From: Sanderia malayensis
Lineage: Eukaryota > Cnidaria > Scyphozoa > Semaeostomeae > Pelagiidae
Length of the DNA: 64,000 bases
Reading direction: 5' to 3'
NCBI GenBank assembly: GCA_013076295.1
Contig: RQOL01000826.1
Location: forward strand, 1-64,000
How positions within the stretch are numbered: the stretch's first letter is position 1; each line of letters starts with the position of its first letter. Shown piece by piece: positions 24,255 to 35,300 of this stretch. The notes below the pieces were generated by a model that was not told the origin of the DNA, searched no databases, and worked only from the letters and a program-made list of their open reading frames with translations. The position numbers and the translations under genes were made by a program.

Positions 24255-25533
24255 TGAGAAGTATTGGTTTGGTTTGTTGGCATCAGCATCCACACAGATT
24301 ACCTTGCATGACATACGCACTCTATGGGAAAGAGGAATGTAAATGGGGACATGATAAATCATTTTTTGTTTGCAATAGCACAAGGAAGAGAAGACGTATT
24401 GGTGACAACAACAACGTTTATGACAAGGATTAGCAAAGGCCAGGCAAACACAGCAGAATGCAGTCAGCTTCTCCAAAGCAAAAGCACATTCCAGATGCGT
24501 CATCATAACTCCGATCAATGTTGATGGTAATCATTGGATTATATCAGCCATCTATCCTCAGGCAAAATGCATTGTCATTATTGATTCATTGAGAAGTGGA
24601 GACAGTTGCGCAAGCCAGTTCCAGGAACTTCTTCAATTTATCATGCTATACGGCAAAATCAACAACATACCGGTTAATTTGTACGATTGGAAATTGATAT
24701 GTCCACGAAATCTCCCGATGCAAAAGGATGGTCACTCATGTGGTGTATTCGCCTGTACACACGGATATAATCTGATGTCAAAAAACGACACCAAAATTCC
24801 CAATCATGGAAATATGTTGCAACTACGATACTGGATAACATACATCACGTGTATTTGTAATGCAACAAGGCGATGTAAATGCAATGAGAAGTTGGAAATC
24901 GTTGCACTTACCGCCATACCCAAAAAAGAATTGATCGTGCTTCACTCAGTTCCTGGACATGGGAAGCTCAATCCGTTCTTCTTATCCCTCAGGGAGTATC
25001 TGTCAGAACATGACAGACAAAGGCTGGACAATCCTTCTTCTCGCAAAATTTTCTGCAGTTCTGAAGATTCGCTATATCGACAAGAACAGGAAATAAAATG
25101 GACCACAGAGCAGCTGTCACCCTTGAAAGAAGAACTATTACAGAGGTTGCACATGGATATCGGAAGAGGTAATGAAAGATACCAATTTCTGGCTGCATAT
25201 GGAAAAGATAAATTCATCGCCACGTTTTATCGCGAGTTGGAAGTAATATATTCCAGAATGACTGAGGATCTGTACAAGATCTTTGCAAACGAGCGTAACG
25301 ACCAGGACTATTTCTCAATATGCCTCTCAACAATTACTTGTAATCGGTATGGATTCACATCCGCACAGTTCATTGATTATGTAATTCTACCTGATGCATT
25401 GTGCCTGAATTACATGCGGGAAAATGATGCAACATACGCGGAAGCAGTAAGCAGAACTTGTGGGAAAGAAAATTCCAGAATGACAGTGTATTGGGAAGAA
25501 GTGATGTCACGGGTAAGGACAGTGTACAAATAA
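24255..25533 (+). pseudogene. Ulp1-type SUMO protease (peptidase C48) part of the transposon
   Basis: The domain begins with ITLHDIRTLWERGNVNGDMI, the usual Ulp1 opening. After a frameshift near 24470 it continues with VIITPINVDGNHWIISAIYP (catalytic His codon 24532), VIIDSL (Asp codon 24583) and LPMQKDGHSCGVFACTHG (oxyanion Gln region and catalytic Cys codon 24739). The triad order His-Asp-Cys is intact. The frame then runs open for a further 260 codons to the stop at 25533, with a cysteine pair cluster (CICNATRRCKC) and a segment rich in acidic and aromatic residues that I do not recognise. Ulp1 proteases occur in several plant and animal transposons (for example Ulp1-bearing MULEs); pairing with a USP domain is the unusual part. 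Confidence 0.8.
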
Positions 25534-25616
25534 TACAAAAATTAATTGTCATATGTTTTAAAATAAAAAAAAAGCATTGCAAACTACGAAGAGCATTGTC
25601 ATTTCCTATTTTGTAG

Positions 25617-26379
25617 GATGCACGAGCAACACTGGCCGCGAACTTAACAGAATCGTGTGGAATGCAAGGTAAATATTCACAATATTAATTGGCTAAAGTT
25701 AGTCATACTCGATCAAATAACAATCGATTTTCTTTTAGTAATGGTGGGAGGTGCCAAGAAAGAAACGGCCCATGTAATTGCCGTCATAGGAGATGGTGAT
25801 CAAGAGGTGCGGACCAAGTACAATACAAAATCTTCTGCCTTTACCATGCCTATGCCCTAAAGAACTTTAATCAAGCTAATTACAAATTTTCAAATCGTAT
25901 TTCTTCCCATACAGGATACGGAAGAAGAATGGCATTGTCCCAAAGCAGAAGAAGGTTCCACCTCCTCTAAAGATGTTTCAATTGTCCAAAACCCGGAAAA
26001 AATAAGCTGTAATACATATATCAGAGGTATGTTTTAAACAGTCATATTGAATGCATTGTGAAGTATGGGTGTGCAATGCAAGTATTGCCAATGTGAACTC
26101 TTCTATTCCATGTAAAATACATTGATGTATGTATTGATTTTATCATTGCACCTTAGGCTATCATAACGGGGATAGCACAATAAAAGCTATTGTCAATATT
26201 GCAAACAAAGAAAGAGCACCGACATTAGCAGTTGGTTTTCTTCATAGAAATAGACGCTCTATAACACGAAGCGTAAAAATGTTCAAACAGCTCATAAAAG
26301 ACAATGCTGATTGCTGCTTAAAAGTTATTCGATTCTTGCTGTTGAATACAGAAGAATGTATGGGACTGTTAGATGATTA
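25617..26379 (+). CDS. Small spliced gene of unknown function behind the transposon
   Basis: At least three exons with consistent phases. One ends at 25669 (...TESCGMQ, AAG|GTAAAT). One starts at 25740 (VMVGGAKKETAHVIAVIGDG); its donor is unclear. One runs 25915-26030 (DTEEEWHCPKAEEG...NTYIR, donor GAG|GTATGT). The last starts at 26157 and stops at 26379 (GYHNGDSTIKAIVNIANKER...NTEECMGLLDD). The join 26030/26157 completes a Gly codon. The final exon looks globular. No family is recognised. It lies 85 bp after the transposon stop on the same strand, so it may be a second, spliced gene of that element or an unrelated host gene. Confidence 0.45.
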
Positions 26380-26805
26380 ATGTGACTTGTAATGTAACAA
26401 AATTAATATCACAATGAACTCACAATGAATGTGACAAATTTTTTGATTAGTCGTTTTCATATTTCGCGCTCCCGCAATTTAGCCTTATTCGTTATTTTTA
26501 CTTTATCTGTAATTTCTTTTTTTAATACTATTATATTTTACTTTTTTATTATTATATCTTGTTGTTGTTATTCAAACCTAAAAATTTTTTATCATAAAAC
26601 GCGTCAAACTGGACACCTTGCCCAAAGTTTTTTCCATGTGTCCATCAGCCTAGGATTTCTTAATTACACATTTAAACTTACCCATGTTTTTAAAAAAAAA
26701 CCAATAAGCTGTATTCCTGTATTTAATCTTTTTTATATCAGTATGATGTAATTAGTCAATTTTATGCTGAAAAAACATTTTGAGTTTGAGTTTCAATTTC
26801 TCAGA
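26380..26805. other. Spacer with no gene supported
   Basis: Very T-rich downstream sequence. An open frame at 26425-26751 is low in complexity, hydrophobic by base composition, and has no splice or homology support. Confidence 0.5.
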
Positions 26806-26977
26806 AAGTCATTGAAGAAGAACCAATCGAATCAAACAGTGCAGAAGCACGAATTTGGGACGAGTACAGTTTCTAACGAGTTGCCAAGTTTTTGTGGCGT
26901 ACAAACTATGAAAGCGTACGAAATGTCGTGAAATTGCTGTAATAAACGGCATATTTCTCTGTATATTTCTTGAGATT

Positions 26978-27368
26978 TTTTTGTATAAGAAACCTGGCTC
27001 AAGGCCTAGTAGTAAAAGTTTCTTAATTTTTGGCCACACTTTAGTTCTAAAAGTTTCTTAAAAGTTTCTTAATTTAATGAAAAAAGTTGCAGTGAGAAGG
27101 AAGAAAAAAACGTGGATGTAGCAAAATATTAGTATTATAACAAAGAAAAGTCGTCAATGCGAAAAATCGTCATGTGGAGCCGACAATGTTATGCTTAGCA
27201 CATAAAACACACTTACTGTAGTTGATATTTGTTGAATCCGTAAAGGAAAAACATGCTTCCGAAATTTCTAATGTTTCTTAAATATTTTCTTGTAGCTCTA
27301 AAAGTTTCTTAAATTTTAGGGAGTCTAGATCTAGGTTTCTTATAAACCGGTTTCTTATAAAAAAAGCG
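26978..27368. mobile_element. TATAAGAAACC-ended MITE, copy 1
   Basis: Begins gtataagaaacctggctc and ends ccggtttcttataaaaaaag, so TATAAGAAACC and GGTTTCTTATA form terminal inverted repeats. aaagtttcttaa recurs inside. A shorter relative lies at 27923-28078 (tataagaaacctagcaca ... gcggtttcttatata), and fragments in the opposite sense lie at 27715-27810. Confidence 0.65.
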
Positions 27369-27395
27369 TGTAATGTGCCTTTAGTTTCCAAGTTT

Positions 27396-28875
27396 TCATG
27401 TGGATTGGTAAAGTGCGAGTTGCGAGTTACGAGCTACGAGTTGCGAGTTGCATTTTTTCTACGAGTTGCGAGTTGCGAGTTACAAGTGGAAAGTGCGAGT
27501 TGGTACATTTAACATGCGAGTTGCAACTTAAATTTGCGAGTTGCGAGTTGGGTCAATTTTTTTGCGAGTTCCGCGAATTTTGCTTTTTTGTATGTTAGTT
27601 TTTGGCTTTTTCTTCATTGCAGAGAAGTTTCATTGATTTCTTACAAACTTAGCTGCAAAAATTAATGCGACATAGCCGGGCACTAATGATGGAAGACAAA
27701 TGCTTCCTCACGTTTTTTACAAGAAACCGCTTTATAAACAACCTAGTGATAGAGACCCAAAAATTTAAGAAACTAATTAACTAATTTAAGAAAGAAATTT
27801 AAGAAAGGATAATAAGCGTTAGGTTGTTCTGTTGCCCGTTTTTCGCTGTGATATTTGAAACGCAGGCAGGTATACAGTTATAAATGAGTACTGTTGTTGT
27901 TTGTACTGTACACGTTTTTATTTTATAAGAAACCTAGCACAAGCCCTACTAGTAAGAGTTTCTTAAATTTTCTATTGTTTTCTATTATTAAATAAAATAA
28001 TAGAACAAAAAATCTATTGTACTTTACACCAAATTCAAGTTTCATATAAAGCGGTTTCTTATATAAAAAAACGGGTAGCTTTTGAGAGAAGAGTTTATTT
28101 TTGTTGTCGTATGCTAAAATTTTATTTACAAATAAGCATGGTCTGAATTTGAATCTTGTTCGGGGGAAATTAAAGTTATGAAAATGAACAACACACACTA
28201 GTACTTAAAAGAAATACGGCATAAAAATCATCTACCGTAAATCCTCGAATAAGCCCCCACGTTCGAATAAGCGCCCCCTCGATTAAGCCCCCATCTAAAA
28301 AATCATTTTTGCAAATAAGCCCCCCCTCGAATAAGCCCCCATGGGGTCTTATTCGAGGGAAGCATAAGTGCAGAACAATATCTTAATTCGAGAAAGCCCC
28401 ACAGGACAATAGCTATACAGTATCACTTCCTTTGACTCAGACAAAAAAGCAAAAAGAAACGCGATTTTCGTGATGATAAACGAATTATTGTTAGATCTTC
28501 ACACAGCACTTTGTGAAAAAAGTCTAGCTGATTGAGAAAACTATGTCGTCTTTTTTCTGTAAACCTTTGAGGAAAAAGCAAAACTTTGAATTAAGCCCCC
28601 CCTCGAATAAGCCCTCCCCTCGAATAAGCCCCCACCCAAAAATTCATTTTTGCAAGTAAGCCCCCGGGGGCTTATTCGAGGATTTACGGTACTTACATCT
28701 TGATGTTGTGTGCAACAACAACAACAACATTTCAACAAAAAAGCCAACTCGCAAAATTTGAGCAACTCGCACTTTCAATTTTCCAACTCGCAACTTTCAT
28801 GCAACTCGCAACTCGCAAAATAAAAGCAACTCGCAACTCGCATGAACAACTCGCAACTCACACATTACCATAACA
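27396..28875. mobile_element. Foldback element with GCGAGTT heptamer arms
   Basis: The left arm (27396-27580) is a cluster of gcgagtt units, often adjacent (gcgagttgcgagtt). The right arm (28743-28875) is a cluster of the reverse complement aactcgc. Each arm ends towards a related flank: ttttcatgtggattggtaaa on the left and ttaccataacacgttttcat on the right. The interior contains the second TATAAGAAACC-ended copy and the CCCCC-rich MITE copy 2. Subterminal heptamer arrays in inverted arms are typical of Foldback-like DNA elements. Confidence 0.6.
28232..28691. mobile_element. CCCCC-rich MITE (copy 2), TA target
   Basis: Full-length, 460 bp, in the same orientation and with the same core as 17727-18181 and TA at both ends. 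It is inserted within the GCGAGTT foldback, so it is younger than that element. Confidence 0.9.
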
Positions 28876-29447
28876 CGTTTTCATGAATGACAAACGTGTT
28901 AACACGTTAAAAATGTGCAAAAATTGTGCGCTCAAAGGCTGGTGACAGTTAGGCCAACAACAACGTACAAAATGACAATGATTTATGACAAACTTGTAAA
29001 CCATTACTTCTCGAATGTTTGAAGAATTTATCGCTCTCCCCATAATTGCAAACATCTTTCAAAAGCTCGGTATATTTCCTGAGATATTTGCATTTTATTA
29101 ACACACACTCGAATCCGATGCTGAATAGCATGTCGAATCCGAGCATCAGAATCCTAGGATGAATCCGAGGATGAATACGAAGCTGAATAACATCCAATAA
29201 CCAAATTTAGGCTCAGGAACCCTGCACCCATCGAACCTCTCTGCTTATTCAAATTGGTTAGATTATGGTATTTCGTCTACTTAGAGCCTGTTTGGAGTAT
29301 GGATTCCGTAAATCAGGTATTCAATAGATTTCTTTTTTATTGCTCTAAACGAGACGAGGATGGTGTGTAAGGGGGTATGTATGATGAATGACCCGCCACT
29401 CCTATTGAATAGGCCTTGCCATCATACCTCTACTCACACCATTATCT

Positions 29448-29941
29448 ACCGTAAGTCCTCGAATAAATCCCTAAAATAGTTTTTGCATAATAATCCCCCG
29501 GGGACTTAGGGCTTGTTTATTATGAGAAAAAACACCTCACCTGTCAAACTCGGGGCTGGGCTGACAGACAGACAGGCGAAGTTTCACCTCCCTCCCCCTC
29601 CTCCCTGTAGGATCCTGTGTATTTTTCAACTTGTGTTTATATGACAAATATAAAATCACCCCACACCACCCGTATAGTGAGAATTCACTTCATGAGAGGT
29701 GGAAAATTTCTCCATGTAAAGGAACACTGCCAGTATGGTGGAGTAAAATTCCTTGTTGTGCGCATGCGTTTGAATTGATTTCATGTGCTCATGATTTCAC
29801 CTCACCTCTCAGCACTGGGGCTAACAGGTGAAGAAAAAATCCCATATAAACACTGAGTAAAAATTACCTTGCCTATCAGCCCTGGGTCTGACAGGTGAGG
29901 TTTTTTTATATAAACAGGCCCTTAAACGAGGACTTGCAGTA
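29448..29941. mobile_element. CCCCC-rich MITE remnant interrupted by a Harbinger-like MITE
   Basis: The left part 29448-29508 (taccgtaagtcctcgaataa ... ccccggggactta) and right part 29925-29941 (aacgaggacttgcagta) are the two ends of a reduced MITE of the same family as 17727-18181. They are split by the 413-bp element at 29509-29921. Confidence 0.8.
29509..29921. mobile_element. PIF/Harbinger-like MITE with TTA target duplication
   Basis: Terminal inverted repeats: gggcttgtttat...cacctcacctgtcaaac on the left and (reverse complement) gggcctgtttatataaaa...cctcacctgtcagacc on the right. Flanked by TTA at 29506-29508 and 29922-29924. A 3-bp TTA duplication and a GG-starting terminus are typical of PIF/Harbinger. 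No coding capacity. Confidence 0.85.
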
Positions 29942-30269
29942 CATATTAAAAAGTGAGGTCCATGAGGTATCACACTGATGGGTCTATTTGTTTTTGGTTT
30001 TTAAGTTAGGGAAGGGATATTTGTTCACTGACTGTGAGAAGCTGTCCGTTTGTTGTATTACGCCAAATACAGGCATATTCAAATTTATGTGCAAGTTGTA
30101 TAAGAGGCATTGTCATGAAAAATGTAGAAAGACAATGCCCATGCTATCAACATTTACCAAGATATGTGATGTGCAGTGGTAAAGTATACCCTGGTGAGAC
30201 TTGGCCACTTAAGAGGAGGAAATCAGTAGAGTTACTGTAAACAATATGCAGATCATCAAATGTGCGTGT

Positions 30270-30600
30270 ATAATGTAATGTGAGTCTCAGTCGCAGGGAA
30301 TTATCAGAAGAGCTCAGGAATAGCTAGGTATTCCAAACATTGTCCATGCTTTTCACATAGATAGATTGCATGTTGAAAGAATCTAATAGCACAAACCCAG
30401 TCAGCAGATGTGGGATTATTGAGGTTTATGTAACTAGAAGGAGGGGTAAACCTTGTATGACATGGAACCTGCTAATCAGGTATGACCTGAAGACAATAGG
30501 ATTGCAAGCAAAACTTGTAAAAGACCAGGAGTCCTGGAAAAGAGTCATCAGCTAAAACCTGTCTAATCCATCCAAGCATGGGACCAGATCTTAGATGAAG
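30270..30600 (+). mobile_element. LINE 3' fragment (reverse transcriptase C-terminal end)
   Basis: The frame reads EVYVTRRRGKPCMTWN then DLKTIGLQAKLVKDQESWKR, which fits the common LINE ending (TRRRGRPR..W...V..DL...GL......DR..W...I), followed by a stop and an AT-rich tail. Upstream sequence shows related but frameshifted residues. It is a 5'-truncated dead copy. Confidence 0.65.
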
Positions 30601-30981
30601 ATTATGTTACCTTTTCTCATTGAAGTTTGAAAGTTTTGATGCTCTTTCAGTAACAGAAATTTTCTCAAAAAGTGCTCATGAAAAATGACCATTTTATTCG
30701 CAGTTTCCTTTAATAATGTACAACTGTTCCACATGTGGCCAATTGGTAAATTTGTTCGAGCAACTTGACTTAAAGGTTGTTCGTCTTGACCATTTTAGGT
30801 GGAATAAATTGTCAGTGAGAAACTGGTAAAACTGGTGCAAATGTCCATTTGACTAGCCTGAACTATATTGGCAACATTGAGATTGTCACCTTGTTATATT
30901 AAAGCAGTACTCATTCAATATAGATACCATTAATTAGCTTGATTTGCTATTATTCTTTTATGTGTACATTTTTTGTTTCAG

Positions 30982-31397
30982 GTAAAGTGAGTACCTCTTT
31001 GTTATATAGTCCACTGGAATCCTATTCTGGAGCAGAAAGGTTTGCAGCAAAGTTTTGTACTCGTGCCAAAGCAGTATCATCATTCCACTCAATTTGCAGT
31101 CCAGTATTCTTATATAAAAAGAACAACATCCTACAAGGTCACATAGTTAATCATGATTTAAAATCTTATCAGAAAAGAACAGTGGTGTTTTGTAGCAAAC
31201 GCGGTAAAAGAAAAACAGTCAAATCTGTTGCTAAGCGTTTCAAAAGATTGAGATCAGGAAAGCTAAAGCGATGGAGAGCTGGAAAAAACCATAATATGAG
31301 GAAGAAATCAAGTAATCAAAAGAGAAGGTTGAGAAAACCAGTAATAGTTAAAGGACGTCAGTTAAGAAAATTAAACAAAATGATCAGTGGTTGGTGA
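30982..31397 (+). CDS. MRPL35: Mitochondrial large-subunit ribosomal protein bL35m, last exon
   Basis: Acceptor TTTCAG at 30981; the exon enters in phase 1 (G|GT AAA) and runs to the stop at 31397, about 138 codons. The core VVFCSKRGKRKTVKSVAKRF, then RSGKLKRWRAGKNHN, then KKSSNQKRRLRKPVIV, is the bacterial L35 signature (AAKRFK..GSGKLKR..AGK.H....K....KRRLRK) and matches human MRPL35 (KKGKRKTVKAV). The residues before it (GKVSTSLLYSP...) are the variable mitochondrial extension. The first exon, with the start codon and targeting peptide, was not found. It should lie upstream, probably beyond the LINE fragment at 30270-30600. The protein assembles into the mitoribosome large subunit in the matrix. 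Confidence 0.85.
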
Positions 31398-32368
31398 TGC
31401 AGTGTGTTAACTTTTTGTTATGCTATTCCTCATTGTAATTGAACTGCAATGTAAATGTTGATTTCTTGTCAGTGTCACAAGCTTCACAGCCTGCCACTCT
31501 CAGTTTCTAAGACTGTGTTAAAAATTGCAAGCAAATTTTATACACAATTGTGTACATGCACAACCATGTCTTCACTTCCACAACAATTTAGGGAGCTTTA
31601 AAGGCCTTAATGCAACGAAAAAGTGACATGATGTTTTGCATTCTATGGTAAACTCAGTCTTCTGGATCACAATTCTGCTTTCAGAATTAAAATTGATCCA
31701 TTATGACTATTTTTACAATGCAAGCCCATAAGTGGACAATTCAATCCAGATTTCATCATTTCCATTCCAACCATGATATCTACTTTTTATCGTAATGTAC
31801 GGCAAGTTTTATTTCACTTGATATGAAAATTAAACTATATTTCCAAAAAGTTAACGGTTAGAGGGGGGTGGTTGGGTATGAATTGGGGCAATTTTGACCG
31901 TGACTTCAAACTGCCTGAGGCGCAAGGAAGCAATTAGCCGCGGCGCATGGAAGCAAAAAGCGACTACTGTTAGTATCGATGCCTCTATCAAATTGCGCAA
32001 GAGCAAGGCGAGGTGTCCGGCGTCACAGGTAAATCTGAACTTACTCAATAGATGTTGAATGAAAATTTGCACATAGTTATTTCTAACCTAATAATCTAAT
32101 AAAGTCAAATCTGACATCAGTGCACAACGGTGTACAATGTTGGCATTGAAAGGGTTGCTGTGTGCACAACCTGAAATTGTTTCGACGTACCAGAAACTGA
32201 CCCCCAGAGAAGATAAGTACATTTTTCATACACAAGCATGTGCAAAATAATGTAATAATGATTTTCATTTCATTATGCGATGATAGATAGCATACCAATA
32301 CAATTTATTCAATTTTTTACTTCAGTACAACATGGAGATGAAAGCTAATATTTACAAACCATGCAGAG
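31398..32368. other. Convergent 3' flanks of MRPL35 and KPNA2
   Basis: Contains the 3' UTRs of the two converging genes. No additional gene or clear element; open frames here (31851-32072, 32083-32298, minus strand) lack support. Confidence 0.6.
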
Positions 32369-35300
32369 TTAGAAATGAATATGTTGGTTTGCTTGAAAAC
32401 CAGGTGCTGCACCAAAGACAAAAACATCGGATGAAACTTCCGGTTCAAGTCCAGTCTCTTCAACGTCTTCACCAGAAAAAAACTGGGTGATAATATCAAC
32501 CGATGCACTGTAAATCTGATCATTTCCACATTCCTGCAACTTTTCTAATGCATCCAGTCCATTATGCTCCTCGATATGGGTGGCAACTTCATCAATTTTA
32601 TTTAATCGCTTGGCATTCTAAAACAAGCAAATGTCTTGGCTGTAATAACCTTCAACCTCACACACCCTCACTCAACAGTTTCGGAATTGCCAAAATCGAA
32701 AGCTGGATGCAAAGGGGGACAAATCAACGCTTTGCTCCATCTGGGAATATTGTGCTAATTTCGAATCGCATGCAAAATAAATTAATTATTTACATTTAGA
32801 TAACTATAAAAACGTTTCATAACTAGGGACATAATCTGAAACTGCATTGCCGCTACTTCTAAACGTTGTCAATAGAAATAAACACGTGTTTATTTCTATT
32901 GAGTATGTTCTAAATCGTCCACTTACCAATAAAATGTTGTTGAGTGCGTCCAGAACAACTAAAACTACCTATTGAGAAAGAAAACATCCGATAGTTAGTG
33001 TGACGAGTATGTGATTTATCTCAAATCCAAATTAAAAAGAGCCTTCAGACTTACCTTTGCATCGGGTTTCATAAGTAAACAACATAAAGGTTCTATCACC
33101 CCAGCTTGCCACAACATTGATACCTTTAATTAATAAACATGAAATAAAATTGTTGTATTGAGGGGGGTATTATGAATAAAATCTATCGTGCGTTTGTATT
33201 AGAAGAAACAAATAGCTGGCTCGTAATACAATGCAACGCAACCTGTTCTGGACTGCCACCAGATGTAAAATTAGCCACGATCCATATAGCTTCTTTTTGC
33301 ACCTTGAAATCTCCCTAAATGAACAAATTTGCGCAGATAAAAAAGAGTAAAATCCCCGAACTGTAAATGAAATATCAACTTAAATAGGCGCTGCAAATTT
33401 ATACACGTGCATTTATACATGTTCAAACTATAATGAGCGTTAAAGCTAGATTTCCTTCAAGTAACTTTTAAACAGACGTAGATGGAGAACTCACGTTTCC
33501 GAGTATATTGACAACATGAGGAAGTAATCCAGCTTCAATTAGGGCCTAAAGAAACAAACACGACAAATAATTCTTCAGTTCATTATTTTAAAGAAAATTA
33601 TGTTAAGCTATTTCTGCGGAATATCAACAAATCACATATCACAATATTCTTATATTAAATTGTTCATATATTCAGTTCAAGCATCTTTCTAGGAGTGATA
33701 CATGGCACTTTGTGATATTTACTAATGCAATAATTATCAGATCTTACGGGTAATGGAACTATACCTGTGACATTATGGCTACAAATTAGTGGCTACTTTA
33801 TTGATCAATTCAAAACACTACAAACCGATATTTGTGACTGATTTCCAGCTGCAATGTTGGATATGGCCCAAGCTGCTTCCTGAATAAAGAGATGAATCGT
33901 CAATATTCATGCATGCTATGCTACCACCTTTCCAGGCGGTACAGCTTTATTACATAGTCACATAGTCATTGCAGCTGTTAAATGTAAAAGATAAACAATG
34001 ATTGACCCACCTTTACCAAATTTCCTTTACCTCTACAAAGCATCCCGTGGAAATAAGGTAAAGCGCCATTGTCGATAACAAGCTGCAAGACAAAGAAACT
34101 TATAGTAAAATCGTAAAGCCGCTAGAAACTGCAATACTTTACTTCTACAAAGATAAGACATATAGTTAACTAAGATATTTGCCTGGGTATGTTCATCTGT
34201 TCCGGTCACAATATTTCCTATTGCTCGCAATGCTGGAGTCTGTTGAGGATAAAACGTATTATACTGATAAAACAATTTACGGCTCAAAAAGCAAAAAGCA
34301 GAGTGCTATGCTATAATAAACGCAACTTTCTTGGCTTGCTTCCTTAATAAACGTAACAAGGGACGCAAACAATTAATGTAATACTCACTACAATCTTAAC
34401 CTCGGAGTCACCAAGTAGCTGCACAAGCCTTGGAATAACTGATGGAACATTGTCTACCACCATCTGAATAATAATGAGAGATGCAAGTTGCAAAACAGAA
34501 TGCTACATTCAATCTTCAGATGACATACCAGCAACTATAGTGATCAGATTTGCTGTTTAAAGGATTAATGAAAAATGCAAAAGTAAAATATATACCTGTA
34601 TTCTGTCATTCGATCCATCGGTTAGATAGGAAATGGCCCAACAAGCATCTGCAACAACCTAACAAATTTATTTAAAAAGATTAATTTCATTTCAATTTAA
34701 TGTAGTATTCCGAAGTACGTTGACCTAATCGGCTGCCAATATGTTATGGTTTTCTATTCCTATACTATACTCTACTCACTTCTTCATCTGGATGATGAAT
34801 TAGATCAGCAAGCACTGGAAGTGCCTAAAATGGAATTCATGCTTTAAAGCACACATGTCATTTTTAATTTCAAGTTTGATGCCGACACAACAGTAAAAGC
34901 AAATAGTAGTTCTATTTCTCCATAGCTAAAACAAATACATCCTGTTTCATCGTCGAAAAATTTGACTCTTAATTTACAAAAGGACTTTACTCACTGGCGC
35001 CAAATGTTGCATTGGAGGTGCAGGGTTTTTGTTTCTACACAGGTTTGATAGGGTCCACGTTACATTTCGCAGAAAGGGAAAGTTCTGCAAGAAACAATGG
35101 TCACATACGTAAACAAATTAAGGCTTAAAAAAGATAGCAACAACGAATTAATCTCACAAAGAGAGAAAAAACTTGAACAAGCAAAACGACACCCAAGATT
35201 TTTTTTACCAAAGAAATAAAGTGGACAACTATATTCGGAGAAAACAAAAATGCTTAGATTTACCAAGGCATAAGGTTGTACAAGAGCCAACAGTGGTTTA

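Larger units (their letters stand above)
19932..25533 (+). mobile_element. Large DNA transposon relic: DDE transposase - PHD - USP protease - Ulp1 protease
   Basis: About 5.6 kb on one strand reads as a single intronless coding line broken by small lesions: frameshifts near 20515-20540, 22195 (A run), 22745 (A run), 24175 and 24470, and in-frame stops at 21325, 23687 and 23990. Where a stop interrupts it, the same frame continues on the far side; where a frameshift occurs, the next conserved motif lies just beyond in the new frame. This argues for one ancestral polyprotein of roughly 1,900 aa. Order: N-terminal region (19932-20540), DDE core (about 21360-22450), PHD finger (about 22950-23096), USP domain (about 23290-24180), Ulp1 domain (about 24270-24800) and a C-terminal region to 25533. 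I could not place terminal inverted repeats. Candidate left flank: 19730-19930. Confidence 0.8.
26806..29180 (-). mobile_element. Interrupted copy of dispersed repeat B carrying nested insertions
   Basis: The outer parts 29180-28940 and 26952-26806 match 16327-16768 in reverse complement. Everything between about 26955 and 28920 is absent from the first copy and is therefore inserted. The insert holds two copies of a gtttctta-type element, a foldback with gcgagtt repeats, and MITE copy 2. The 29110-29185 part repeats ggattc-like motifs. Confidence 0.75.

Noticed and set aside
26425..26751. Hydrophobic 108-codon plus frame, membrane protein?
   Set aside because: T-rich sequence gives Phe/Leu/Ile by composition; no other support.
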